The notes beneath the pieces are model-generated. The model did not search any database. It was not told the origin of the DNA and saw nothing but the letters and a program-made list of their open reading frames with translations. From CAZTDD01 sp964612675 (lineage in GTDB: Bacteria > Hinthialibacterota > Hinthialibacteria > Hinthialibacterales > JAKPRU01): a DNA stretch of 39,781 bases. A program made the position numbers and the translations under genes. Location: contig CAZTDD010000058.1 in NCBI GenBank assembly GCA_964612675.1, positions 1 to 39,781 of the forward strand, read 5' to 3'. Shown piece by piece: positions 1-7,735 of this stretch (position 1 is its first letter; each line of letters starts with the position of its first letter).

Positions 1-1
1 A

Positions 2-352
2 TCATCAGACGGCTGGGTGGACGACGATGAGACCAACAGTGATGAAGACCTTACTCTCAGTGACAACTGGAATATCTACGAGCAAGATGCTCCCGGGGCC
101 ACCGCTTTCATCAATATCCCCCCCTGGGATGCGTTAGAAGTTGGAGAGAGAGCCTACTATAGGCAGAACTTGAGGACATGGGTTCGAGAGACCCATTGCT
201 ACACCGACTTCGCAGAAACACAAAATTGGAGACATGTACTTGTTCTGCAGGTAATGGCAGGGCCCAACTACGATCCAGACGATCCCTGGGATGTTCAATG
301 GGGTTTCGTCTCTAATCTGGCTTCCGTCGGTCATTATTCCCTACCGGACTAA
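2..352 (+). CDS. 3' end of an unknown protein (5' partial)
   Basis: The reading frame is open from the left edge of the window to a TAA at 350-352, so this is probably the last ~116 codons of a longer gene. A GTG at 17 could act as a start but has no ribosome binding site in view. The peptide is acidic (runs of Asp and Glu near its start) and rich in Trp and Tyr, with short motifs such as NIPPWD and PDDPWDVQWGF. No signal peptide or membrane segment is visible in the part present. I do not recognise a family. An extracellular beta-rich domain would fit the composition, but that is a guess. Confidence 0.45.
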   Translation, partial: SSDGWVDDDETNSDEDLTLSDNWNIYEQDAPGATAFINIPPWDALEVGERAYYRQNLRTWVRETHCYTDFAETQNWRHVLVLQVMAGPNYDPDDPWDVQWGFVSNLASVGHYSLPD

Positions 353-422
353 TGTAGCTGAGAGCATACTCGATAGAAACGGAAGGCACACGATGCAGAA
401 AGGAATTTGTGGAGGGAACGAC

Positions 423-1274
423 ATGAATCAGCAAGTAAGTGTAACAACCCTTGTCGTGTTCTTGATAGTTGGCGCAGGCTTCCTTGTGAGCTTTGGCGAT
501 GACCTCGATAGCATCCGTGGTATCGCTGTAGCGGAGCTGACATCAAGCGAGAAAGAAGTCCGGACAAGGGCCTTCCGGCAACTGCGTAGCCGTCTTGGTG
601 TATCAACAAATCCTCGGCAGAAGATTGCGTTACCGGAAGAAGAAATTGAAACCCTTGTTCAGGTAGCAGAAAATCTTATTGAGCATTTGGAGCACGATCA
701 GCGCGATCCGGAGTTGCGCAAACCTTTCGCGCGTGTAATGACCTGTGCGGGATTCACTCGGGATATCCTTTCGCGCTGCGAAAACCGAAAAACGATCGCT
801 TTTTCATTGCAACATGCGCTTCTGTTCAGCAACGCGTGGTCCACGGTGGATGGGACTTTTGCCAAAGGACCTCCGGACCGCGACCTGGAATCTCATGTTG
901 TTCGCGGCCATCCGGTCGGTTTGAACCACGTTGCCAGGGCCCTCATCCTGTCGGAAGCAGCTACGCCCGAACTTCTGATAGACTTGATCGCAAGCGGAGA
1001 TGCCAGAGTCCCAATGGAGTATCACCGGCGGGGTAACTGGAAGAAGTACTTTGTCGATATAGCCGCGTATGTCATTGCGATGAAGCTAGAGATGCGCCGT
1101 TCTGAAGGCAGCCACATAATCACAAGAGCGGATCAACTGCCTATCGCAGATACAGATCTCGCAGCTGAGATGGCCCGCGAAGTTCAACAACTGACGGCGC
1201 AAATACAGAACCCCGATTCGGGCGTTTTGCGTTGCTTGAAGGAAGAGACTGACGCTTCTTTCGGCGAGTCGTGA
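423..1274 (+). CDS. Hypothetical protein with N-terminal membrane anchor
   Basis: This 283-residue protein starts at the ATG at 423, chosen because GGAGGG lies 7-12 bases upstream and because the first residues then form a hydrophobic stretch (about residues 6-22, VTTLVVFLIVGAGFLV), a signal anchor or signal peptide. The frame is open further upstream but overlaps the preceding gene there. The rest is mostly charged and helical, with an early segment around residues 36-55 (SSEKEVRTRAFRQLRSRL) that resembles one HEAT-like helical repeat. No catalytic motif is recognised. It lies 70 bases after the preceding partial gene on the same strand and may be co-transcribed. Function unknown; probably membrane-tethered and facing the periplasm. 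Confidence 0.6.
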   Translation: MNQQVSVTTLVVFLIVGAGFLVSFGDDLDSIRGIAVAELTSSEKEVRTRAFRQLRSRLGVSTNPRQKIALPEEEIETLVQVAENLIEHLEHDQRDPELRKPFARVMTCAGFTRDILSRCENRKTIAFSLQHALLFSNAWSTVDGTFAKGPPDRDLESHVVRGHPVGLNHVARALILSEAATPELLIDLIASGDARVPMEYHRRGNWKKYFVDIAAYVIAMKLEMRRSEGSHIITRADQLPIADTDLAAEMAREVQQLTAQIQNPDSGVLRCLKEETDASFGES

Positions 1275-1352
1275 GAGATGCATTGGTCCTGCGCTCGAGC
1301 CACGCAGCAACAAGCAGACGATCCTATTCAGGAGTCGTACTGCCGGCGCAGG

Positions 1353-2117
1353 CTACTTGGACTGTTTTGTTGACGGCCCCGGCTTGCGCCCGATTAGGAT
1401 GTGTGAAAGGCCGACGGATTGGCCGGTAAGACGTTCGATCAATCGGAAAAAGGGAACAAACTTCTCGTAGAACCCCAGCTGACCCTGCGGGAGTATGCCT
1501 CGTTTCAGGACTTTTCCGTTGATCCACCACCCAACGATCCCGAAAAGATTGAGGTAGGAATGGTCCTCGACTTCGAAACCGGTTTTTGATACCAGATCAA
1601 AGAGTTCCTGTTTGCCGTATCGTCGGACATGCCCCAGCGCTTCGTCCAAGGTTCCGAAGAGCACTTTGTGGGCGGGTACAAGTAACACCAATCGACCGCC
1701 GGGTTCAAGTGCGTTATAGAAGGATTCCAGGACCTGCTCATGCGGTTCGATGTGTTCCAACACGTTGAGGCAGATAACGGTATCGAGGTGCTTCCCGGCG
1801 CACTCCGCCAGCCTGGTATCGGCCAGGTCGAGGTTGAGAACCGAGACATTCTCGTATTCTTTGTATCTTTCCTTTAGATGCTCCAGGTGGGCGGGATTGA
1901 CGTCCACCGAGAGGACAAACTCCCGGTCAAGCAGGAACTGAGTCATCGTACCGTTGCCGCAGCCCGCCTCCAGGACCCGCTGGCCGACCCAGGGTTCCAG
2001 CCGCGACCACATCCAATCGTTGAGGCGCCGCATGCGGTATATCCGCCGCAGGGTCTCCGCACCGACCGGATCGGGATTTGTCGCATCGGCTGAATTGACC
2101 GTCACAATCTCTTCCAC
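1353..2117 (-). CDS. Class I SAM-dependent methyltransferase
   Basis: A 254-residue Rossmann-fold methyltransferase. Motif I is VLEAGCGNG at about residues 49-57, the acidic end of strand 2 is in LSVDVNP, motif II/III covers DTVICLNVLEHIEP, and LEPGGRLVLLVP follows, the usual order in UbiE/Methyltransf_11-type enzymes. The C-terminal part carries GHVRRYGKQEL and an aromatic-rich segment (NLFGIVGWWINGK) often seen in methyltransferases placed near glycosyltransferases or lipid enzymes. The start is GTG at 2117 with AAGG 6-9 bases upstream; no ATG in this frame fits better. The substrate cannot be told from sequence. It is on the same strand as the threonine aldolase gene but separated from it by 413 bases of repeats, so it probably has its own transcript. 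Confidence 0.85.
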   Translation of the reverse strand: MEEIVTVNSADATNPDPVGAETLRRIYRMRRLNDWMWSRLEPWVGQRVLEAGCGNGTMTQFLLDREFVLSVDVNPAHLEHLKERYKEYENVSVLNLDLADTRLAECAGKHLDTVICLNVLEHIEPHEQVLESFYNALEPGGRLVLLVPAHKVLFGTLDEALGHVRRYGKQELFDLVSKTGFEVEDHSYLNLFGIVGWWINGKVLKRGILPQGQLGFYEKFVPFFRLIERLTGQSVGLSHILIGRKPGPSTKQSK

Positions 2118-2203
2118 AAAGACCTTCCATTCCAGGGATTGAAGAAGCAGTTTATGCGCTGAACGCGGTAGCGGTCAAGGAAGTGAGAAAACTTTTGGGG
2201 AAA

Positions 2204-2231
2204 GCCACCCCCAAGCGGAATTGGGGGTGGC
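2204..2231. repeat. Perfect 11-bp palindrome
   Basis: The arms GCCACCCCCAA (2204-2214) and TTGGGGGTGGC (2221-2231) are exact reverse complements around a 6-base loop. It abuts the 15-bp minisatellite. A related but poorer version (CACCCCCAAGGGGGTTTGGGTG) occurs near 5537. It probably belongs to a dispersed palindromic repeat family; no T-tract supports a terminator role. Confidence 0.75.
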
Positions 2232-2450
2232 ACCCATATCCGAGCCATCCGCATCCGAGGTACCCGTATCGGAGGCACCCGCATCCGAGCCATCCGCATC
2301 CGAGGTACCCGTATCGGAGGCACCCATATCCGAGCCATCCGCATCCAAGCTACCCGCATCCAGGGTACCCGTATCGGAGGCACCCGCATCCGAGCCATCC
2401 GCATCCAAGCTACCCGCATCGGAGGCACCCGCATTCGAGCCACCCGCGCG
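2230..2450. repeat. 15-bp minisatellite, about 14-15 copies
   Basis: Tandem units of 15 bases such as CCATCCGCATCCGAG, GTACCCGTATCGGAG and GCACCCGCATCCGAG follow each other without interruption. Three or four unit types alternate, giving a higher-order pattern of about 45 to 60 bases. Because the unit is a multiple of three and lacks stop codons, several frames stay open: a forward frame gives pentapeptides like EPSAS-EVPVS-EAPAS and a reverse frame gives DADGS-DAGAS-DTGTS. None has a convincing start, and the array lies between two complete minus-strand genes, so it is treated as non-coding. Confidence 0.85.
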
Positions 2451-2490
2451 GCTGGTGTCCGAGATTCCCGCACGGGTGGTGTTCGAGATT

Positions 2491-2511
2491 CCCTCTCCCG
2501 CCGGGAGAGGG
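2491..2511. repeat. CCCTCTCCC palindrome (copy 1 of 3)
   Basis: CCCTCTCCC and GGGAGAGGG form a 9-bp stem around a 3-base loop, followed by GTCAGGGTGAGGGG. The same palindrome recurs at 39555-39575 and 39655-39675. This resembles a palindromic repeat widespread in bacterial intergenic DNA. It sits 20 bases beyond the stop of the threonine aldolase gene and could also end or stabilise that transcript. Confidence 0.8.
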
Positions 2512-2530
2512 TCAGGGTGAGGGGCAAATC

Positions 2531-3562
2531 TTAGACCTGAGCGACCACTTCTCTGAGGATCAAAGCAGCTTGTTCGATGTCTCTGTCATTAATGTGACGA
2601 TTGACGACAAGACGTACCCGTGTCCGGCCGGGAGTACTCGCCAGGAGGCCCTTCTCACGGCATCGTCCGGCAAATTCGACTGAGGAAATCCCCATGCTCG
2701 ATATGTCCATAAAGACCATGTTGGTCTGGATACCGGGACGGATCAAGGAGATGCCCGGCAAGTCGCCCAATGACTCGGCAAGCATCGCGGCACGGCGATG
2801 GTCGTCGCCAAGGCGGTCGATCATGGTGTCGAATGCAACTTGCGCAGCAGCCGCAAGAACACCGACCTGCCGCATCCCGCCGCCCACCATTTTTCGTTTT
2901 TTTCTGGCAAGATCGATAAATTCGGCGCTGCCGAGAATGATCGACCCCACTGGTGCGGACAGGCCTTTTGAAAAACAGAACGAAACCGAATCCGCATCGG
3001 CGGTCAGTTCCTTTGCATCGACTCCCAGGGCGATAGCGGCGTTCCAGATACGAGCTCCATCCAGGTGAATCTGCAGACCTTTTTCTCTCGCAATGCTGCA
3101 AAGCCGCTGTTGATGCTCCAAAGGAATTGCGACGCCACCTGCGCTGTTATGCGTGTTTTCCAGGCACAGAAGACGCGGACGCGGGAAGTGGGGATTCCAA
3201 GGGCGAATTGAAGCTTCGAGCGCCTCAGGGTCCATCGCTCCGTGTTCGCTTTTCACCAATCGGGGTACCACTCCGCCGACAGCACAGAGCGCCCCGGATT
3301 CGAATTCGTACATGTGCGCGCCTTCCGTCAAAAAGACCTCGTCTCCGGGTCGACAGTGGACCAGGATACAGACCAGGTTCGCCATCGTGCCGCTGGGCAC
3401 ATACAGCCCGGCCTCTTTGCCGAGTCGTTTCGCACAAGTCTCTTCGAGTTTGTTGACTGTTGGATCGTCGCCGAAAACGTCGTCGCCCACCGGCGCGGAC
3501 ATCATCGCGTCGTACATTTCTTTGGTCGGTTTGGTCACCGTATCGCTGCGTAAATCGATCAT
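2531..3562 (-). CDS. ltaE: Threonine aldolase (low-specificity/L-allo type)
   Basis: A 343-residue PLP enzyme of fold type I that cleaves L-threonine or L-allo-threonine to glycine and acetaldehyde in the cytoplasm. The N-terminus MIDLRSDTVTKPT is a family hallmark. HLDGAR (about 167-171) holds the Asp that contacts the PLP ring nitrogen, and Lys199 in SFCFSKGLSAPVGS is the expected Schiff-base lysine. Length matches the family. The ATG at 3562 has AAGGAG 5 bases upstream. It begins 14 bases after the stop of the PIN nuclease gene and reads the same way, so it is likely the last gene of an ATPase-PIN-ltaE operon. The metabolic link to those two genes is not obvious; it may simply have been captured downstream. 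Confidence 0.93.
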   Translation of the reverse strand: MIDLRSDTVTKPTKEMYDAMMSAPVGDDVFGDDPTVNKLEETCAKRLGKEAGLYVPSGTMANLVCILVHCRPGDEVFLTEGAHMYEFESGALCAVGGVVPRLVKSEHGAMDPEALEASIRPWNPHFPRPRLLCLENTHNSAGGVAIPLEHQQRLCSIAREKGLQIHLDGARIWNAAIALGVDAKELTADADSVSFCFSKGLSAPVGSIILGSAEFIDLARKKRKMVGGGMRQVGVLAAAAQVAFDTMIDRLGDDHRRAAMLAESLGDLPGISLIRPGIQTNMVFMDISSMGISSVEFAGRCREKGLLASTPGRTRVRLVVNRHINDRDIEQAALILREVVAQV

Positions 3563-3576
3563 GGGGGCTCCTTGGA

Positions 3577-4128
3577 CTATTTCGTTTCTGAGAAGTTCTT
3601 GAGCATTCTATCTTCTTCCGGCTCTGCGCCGTCTTCCAGCCAATCGAGGGGTGTCTCGTCGGATCGATCCGGATTCACCCAGACGATATCTCTCAGCTCT
3701 CCGGTCTCATTGGATGCCTTGGCGAAGAGACTCCTGGCGGAATCGTCCAAAGAGACGACAGTGTGGTCCGTGGCCACAGCCGCGTTGATCAGAAACACGT
3801 CTTTCAGCATCGCCTCACGATCCTTGTCACTACAGGAAGAGGCGCGGATTTTGTCTCGTAACGTCTTGTCGTCGGTATCCGGCACTCGGAAAATCTTCTT
3901 TCTTGCTGCCATTCGTACCCGCCATTTCCGGGTGAAATCGGACCAGTGTCTCTTCCACTCTTCGCGCAGTTCATCCGAAAGAACTATTTGGTGACACACA
4001 CAGCGCACTGTTTCGAGAAAATTGCGGCAGTTACTAGATGTAGGATAAACCGCGTCTTCTCCTCCGGAGGCACGAGCCACGGACGTGTCGATGACAAGCC
4101 GTTTCGATTTGGAGTGTTTCCCCCGCAT
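3577..4128 (-). CDS. PIN-domain nuclease-like protein, partner of the ATPase
   Basis: A 183-residue protein with a PIN-like layout. The first strand LVIDTSVA places Asp14 as the first acidic ligand. A helix with LSDELREEW supplies Glu53, Glu56 or Glu57. KDVFLINAAV gives Asp110, and VVSLDDSAR gives Asp128/129. These fit the four acidic residues that hold Mg or Mn in PIN ribonucleases. It is somewhat longer than VapC toxins (about 130 residues) and has a basic middle part (RKWRVRMAARKK) that could bind nucleic acid. The start ATG (4128) lies one base after the TGA of the ATPase gene, with AGGTGA overlapping that stop, so translation is probably coupled. The PIN assignment is by motif reading; RNase activity and a toxin-like role are inferred. 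Confidence 0.75.
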   Translation of the reverse strand: MRGKHSKSKRLVIDTSVARASGGEDAVYPTSSNCRNFLETVRCVCHQIVLSDELREEWKRHWSDFTRKWRVRMAARKKIFRVPDTDDKTLRDKIRASSCSDKDREAMLKDVFLINAAVATDHTVVSLDDSARSLFAKASNETGELRDIVWVNPDRSDETPLDWLEDGAEPEEDRMLKNFSETK

Positions 4129-4129
4129 A

Positions 4130-5446
4130 TCACCTGCTCATCGCACGTTTTTCCGCCGCGTCGAGATAGCGGCTTTCCAGTTGTAACTCCACGTCGCCGA
4201 AATCCTCCGGCCAATCGCCGAACGCACCTTTCTCGTCCACCTCCCGGCTTGTCACTCGCGTGACACCATCGCCACTACGCTCAAACCAATGAAGAATGAC
4301 CTGGTCTGACGGTAAATCGCCCTCGGCCACAAGAGTCTGAATCGCCAGAAGTAAAAGCGCGCTGTGAGTTTCCGCAACCACTCGCACGCCGCGTCTGGCC
4401 GCTTCGGCGAGAATACCGGCGAGTGCCACCTGCGCGCGGGGATGGAGGTGGAGCTCGGGCTGTTCGAGATAAACCAGTTGGCCGGGCTTGGCCGCAAGCA
4501 GAGCTACGAGGACTGGAAGGACTTGCGAGACCCCGAAACCAACGTCGGCGATATTGACGAGGTCTTTCATGTCTGAAGAGTCGGCCCTCAGTCGAGGTAC
4601 GAAGACCTCTATGCTTGCGGCGTCCTTTAGGACTGCCTTCACCCCGGACGTAAGACCCAACGTTGTCAAATAGCGGCCCAGAGTTTCGAGCCGCTCGTCC
4701 TGCTTCTTCTCCCATTCGCTGATCAGGCTGGCTACATAATCGACGAATCTGCCGGGATATTCGCGACCGATAGCGGTCCTTGGGTAGGTGCGCTGGGGGT
4801 GACCTCGAAGTCCGGGTACGTGGATGATACGGCTGAGATGAAAGACAAAAAGCGTTCTCAGGTGAGACCGCCCGGGTGGAATGGACTCCTTTTCGACTTC
4901 AATTCCAGATGATTCTATCTCAAGAAAGCACCGATGGTGTTTGACCTGCCAATGCTCCTTATGTTCCTCGAAATATGGGTAACCCAATAGGCTTTTATCT
5001 ACGTTTTTTGCCAGGTGTTCTTCTGTCATGCCAGGCCACAGCTTCGTTTTCACTGTACCCAGCCAATAGGAACACTCTTCTACCCCCAGTTTTTCGTCAC
5101 CTCTCCCTTTGTATGAACCCGAAAACGAAGAAGGACCTGGACCTGTAACAGAAATTGCAAATCGACGATCGTCTGCTGTTTTGGACAAGATCTGTTCCGT
5201 CGAAGTGAACTCAACATTGGGGCCACTGAGGAGGAACGCACCAGGCGGGTCAAAAGGGGCTTCAAGTGTCTGCTTCATGAGCAGCAGCGGCTGCATGATG
5301 CTCGATTTGCCGGAGCTGTTCGCACCAGCCAAGATCGTCAATGGACGAATGTCAATTGAACATTCTTGGGCAATCGACTTGAAGCCGCTGATTGATATCC
5401 GCGTAATTCCGTCTTCCCGAGACTTTGAATCGTCTCCCGAGCTCAT
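4130..5446 (-). CDS. OLD-like/DUF3696 AAA (ABC-type) ATPase
   Basis: A 438-residue ATPase of the AAA_15/AAA_21 kind. ISISGFKSI opens the fold, the Walker A loop GANSSGKSS is at 41-49, the ABC-like signature region GFGVSQVLP at 303-310, Walker B plus catalytic Glu in LVYLEQPELHLHPRAQ around 325-338, and the H-loop in AETHSALL around 358-365. The C-terminus (GAFGDWPEDFGDVELQ, about 408-422) resembles the DUF3696 tail. There is no Toprim domain, unlike classical OLD nucleases, so the nuclease part seems to be the separate PIN gene next door. The ATG at 5446 is chosen over an upstream TTG because GAGG lies 7-10 bases before it. Such ATPases commonly act as sensors or regulators of a partnered toxin nuclease in anti-phage systems; that role is inferred here. 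Confidence 0.85.
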   Translation of the reverse strand: MSSGDDSKSREDGITRISISGFKSIAQECSIDIRPLTILAGANSSGKSSIMQPLLLMKQTLEAPFDPPGAFLLSGPNVEFTSTEQILSKTADDRRFAISVTGPGPSSFSGSYKGRGDEKLGVEECSYWLGTVKTKLWPGMTEEHLAKNVDKSLLGYPYFEEHKEHWQVKHHRCFLEIESSGIEVEKESIPPGRSHLRTLFVFHLSRIIHVPGLRGHPQRTYPRTAIGREYPGRFVDYVASLISEWEKKQDERLETLGRYLTTLGLTSGVKAVLKDAASIEVFVPRLRADSSDMKDLVNIADVGFGVSQVLPVLVALLAAKPGQLVYLEQPELHLHPRAQVALAGILAEAARRGVRVVAETHSALLLLAIQTLVAEGDLPSDQVILHWFERSGDGVTRVTSREVDEKGAFGDWPEDFGDVELQLESRYLDAAEKRAMSR

Positions 5447-5489
5447 GGTTTGCCTCAATTACTATTCTATTGTCGCCTCTTTGTTCCCC

Positions 5490-5518
5490 ATTATACATGC
5501 ATAACTCCGCACTTTGAT
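5490..5518 (-). promoter_or_regulatory. Putative sigma-70 promoter for the ATPase-PIN-ltaE operon
   Basis: Read on the minus strand, a perfect -10 box TATAAT (5495-5490) lies 17 bases after ATCAAA (5518-5513, a poor -35 box). The predicted start of transcription is about 35-40 bases before the ATPase start codon. Confidence 0.4.
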
Positions 5519-5534
5519 AGCGGGGAGGATTCCA

Positions 5535-5680
5535 GCACCCCCAAGGGGGTTTGGGTGTGGTACCCGTTGCATACATCAGGAGCCGCCGCACACCATACAA
5601 CAACAATTTGGAGTGCGGTGGCCCCGACACCGCTTTGGCTTTCGTTCTTTTCCTGCTTCGGGGCACTCCCCGGCTACCAT
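5535..5680. repeat. Composite palindromic intergenic repeat
   Basis: This AT-poor block between the ATPase and ychF promoters holds an imperfect copy of the CACCCCCAA palindrome (about 5536-5560). It is followed by an imperfect inverted repeat, GCCGCCGCACACC (5582-5594) against GGAGTGCGGTGGC (5610-5622), and a short stem GCGGTG/CACCGC (5615-5633). Sequences of the type GGAGTGCGGTGGC...GACACCGCTTTGG recur in intergenic regions of PVC-like genomes, from memory. No gene is seen here. Confidence 0.55.
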
Positions 5681-5709
5681 TTCACTGTGAATTTGCTACT
5701 ATGTATCAA
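5681..5709 (+). promoter_or_regulatory. Possible promoter for ychF
   Basis: TTCACT (5681-5686) and TATCAA (5704-5709) are spaced by 17 bases and each matches four of six consensus positions. The position, about 30 bases before the ychF start codon, is reasonable. Weak support only. Confidence 0.25.
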
Positions 5710-5741
5710 ATTGAGATTACTTTTGGGTTGAGCGTTACTCC

Positions 5742-6836
5742 ATGCAAATCGGCATAATCGGTCTGCCAACCAGCGGAAAGACTACAGTCTTCAACGCCCT
5801 CACGGGCTCGCACGCCGATACATCCATCGGCGGAAAAAAAGACCCGAACCGTGGCGTCTGCTTTGTCCCCGACTCTCGAGTCGACAAACTTGCGGAAATC
5901 TGGGAACCGAAGAAAATCACCCATGCCACCATTGGACTCACGGACGTCGCCGGACTTACCAAAGGCACAGGCAAAGACAGAGGATTCTCCGACGAGTTCC
6001 TCGGTCATCTCCGAGATATGGAAGCGTTGATGATCGTGGTGCGCGTGTTCTCGTCCGATACCGTGCCCCACCCGGAAGGCCGCATCGATCCCGTAGTGGA
6101 TCTCGAAACGATTCTCGCCGAGCTGTACTTGGCCGATATGACGATCATCGAGAACCGTCTCTCCAAACTGGCTACAATGAAGCAGAAGGACGCCGCGCGG
6201 CGGAAAGAGTACGAGCGGGAAGAAGCCTCATTGCGTCGGTTTCTGGAAGCGCTGGAAAAAGACCAGCCGATCGTCAGCGTGGAACCGACACCGGACGAAG
6301 TCGCAAAATACATCCGGGCGTTCGGCCTGTTTTCGGGCCGGGAGATGATGGTCCTCGCCAATGTCGGCGATTTGACATCGCCTGAAGAAAAGGAACGTTT
6401 GGAACAACTCCGTACAGCCACCGCTGAACGAAACCTCGAAACCGTCGTGATGAACGCCGAACTCGAGCAGGAAGTTCAGGAGCTGCCTGAAGAGGAATGG
6501 CAGGAGTATTTCGAGGCGAACGGTCTGCCCGGACCCGCAACGGGAGAGGTGATCCGGGCTGCATATCGCGCACTTCGTCAACACTCGTTCTTGACCGGCA
6601 GCGAAACCGAGGTCCGTGCATGGACAGTGGATATCGGAGCCGACGCACCGACCGCCGCAGGGCAGGTCCACGCCGACATGGAACGCGGATTCATCCGCGC
6701 GGAAGTGGTATCATTCGACGATTTGGAGCAGCTGGGCTCATTCGACGCCTGCAGGAAAGAGGGAAAGTACCGCGTTGAAGGAAAGGATTATATTGTCAAG
6801 GACGGAGATGTGATTCATTTCCGGTTTTCCGTATAA
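5742..6836 (+). CDS. ychF: Redox-regulated ATPase/GTPase YchF (OLA1 family)
   Basis: A 364-residue P-loop protein of the Obg-related YchF family, a ribosome-associated ATPase. The P-loop GLPTSGKTT is at 7-15 and the G3 motif DVAGL at about 68-72. The usual nucleotide-specificity motif is replaced by NVGD (about 208-211), consistent with the family's preference for ATP. A coiled-coil region rich in Arg and Glu (about 140-170) interrupts the G domain, and a C-terminal TGS domain ends in YIVKDGDVIHFRFSV. Length matches the family. The ATG at 5742 begins the conserved MQIGIIGLP, although the ribosome binding site is poor. It is first in a run of three closely spaced plus-strand genes. Confidence 0.95.
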   Translation: MQIGIIGLPTSGKTTVFNALTGSHADTSIGGKKDPNRGVCFVPDSRVDKLAEIWEPKKITHATIGLTDVAGLTKGTGKDRGFSDEFLGHLRDMEALMIVVRVFSSDTVPHPEGRIDPVVDLETILAELYLADMTIIENRLSKLATMKQKDAARRKEYEREEASLRRFLEALEKDQPIVSVEPTPDEVAKYIRAFGLFSGREMMVLANVGDLTSPEEKERLEQLRTATAERNLETVVMNAELEQEVQELPEEEWQEYFEANGLPGPATGEVIRAAYRALRQHSFLTGSETEVRAWTVDIGADAPTAAGQVHADMERGFIRAEVVSFDDLEQLGSFDACRKEGKYRVEGKDYIVKDGDVIHFRFSV

Positions 6837-6850
6837 GAGGGGGACTCTCA

Positions 6851-7735
6851 ATGGCCGACGACATCCCACCACCGTTTCCAATCGGACGAGAGGAGCCGAT
6901 CACACCGGATTCCAGTCCCGTGAATAAACCCTCCGGCCCCGGCCGGAATCAACTGTCGAAAAGCGACCAAGCCGGGGATCCTTTCAAACAGGTTCTTTTC
7001 GAAAAAGCGACGAACAGGCCGGCCTCCTCTCCCCCGCCTCAATCGGTAACCATACAGGCGGGCGATACGCTTTCCGAAATTGTGCAGAACGCCCTTGAAA
7101 GGCGGAACATGTCCTATTCAACAACGGACCTTTATCGGTGTGTCGACGACGTAGCCAAGGCAAACGGACTTTCGAACCCGAATCTGATTTATCCGGGCCA
7201 ACGACTCGATCTGTCGATTCTGTTTGGACAAACTCCACCGGCCCCGCAGATCACGTCGATCGCTCCCCTGGGCCAGGCGCCTATTTTCGATGCACCACTA
7301 CACGGCGAAATTACGTCAGGATTCGGAATGCGGGTTCATCCTCTCGATCACGTCCCGCGTTTTCATCACGGTATCGACATTGCAGCACCGCTTGGAACGC
7401 CGGTCCGGTGCCCCGCCAAAGGGACCGTCGCCTTCACTGGTCGGCGCAGCGGCTACGGAAATTGTGTGGATCTCGACCATGGCGACGGGTGGTTGACTCG
7501 GTACGCCCATCTGGAGTCGATAGCGGTCGAGAACGGACAGGCGATCAATGCGGGAAAGGAAATTGGAACAATCGGCGAATCTGGAAGAACTACCGGACCG
7601 CATCTCCATCTCGAATTACACAGAAACGGAGAGCGAATCGATCCGCTATCCTTAATGCCGTTGGGGGGACCGCGTGCGCCCTCCAGCCAGGTCGCATCGC
7701 GGGATCGGTCTGAGGAAGAGAACCGGGAGGCGTAA
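6851..7735 (+). CDS. LysM and M23 peptidoglycan endopeptidase
   Basis: A 294-residue protein with a Pro-rich N-terminus (1-62), one LysM domain (VTIQAGDTL to IYPGQRLDL, about 66-122) that binds peptidoglycan, and an M23 (LytM-like) zinc peptidase domain (about 145-275). The metal ligands are His172 and Asp176 in HHGID and the HLH triad at 251-253. All key residues are present, so it is probably active on peptide cross-links. There is no clear signal peptide: the first residues, MADDIPPPFP, are polar and AGGGGG lies just before this ATG. Export by another route or a mis-set start are both possible. It starts 14 bases after ychF and its TAA overlaps the next ATG by one base, so the three genes likely form an operon. 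Confidence 0.9.
   Translation: MADDIPPPFPIGREEPITPDSSPVNKPSGPGRNQLSKSDQAGDPFKQVLFEKATNRPASSPPPQSVTIQAGDTLSEIVQNALERRNMSYSTTDLYRCVDDVAKANGLSNPNLIYPGQRLDLSILFGQTPPAPQITSIAPLGQAPIFDAPLHGEITSGFGMRVHPLDHVPRFHHGIDIAAPLGTPVRCPAKGTVAFTGRRSGYGNCVDLDHGDGWLTRYAHLESIAVENGQAINAGKEIGTIGESGRTTGPHLHLELHRNGERIDPLSLMPLGGPRAPSSQVASRDRSEEENREA

Noticed and set aside
2230..2450. CRISPR array
   Set aside because: The units are contiguous 15-mers with no spacers, and no cas genes are present.
2102..2683. Open frames across the 15-bp minisatellite on both strands
   Set aside because: They exist because the repeat unit is a multiple of three without stops. They have no ribosome binding site and overlap the end of ltaE or the start of the methyltransferase gene.
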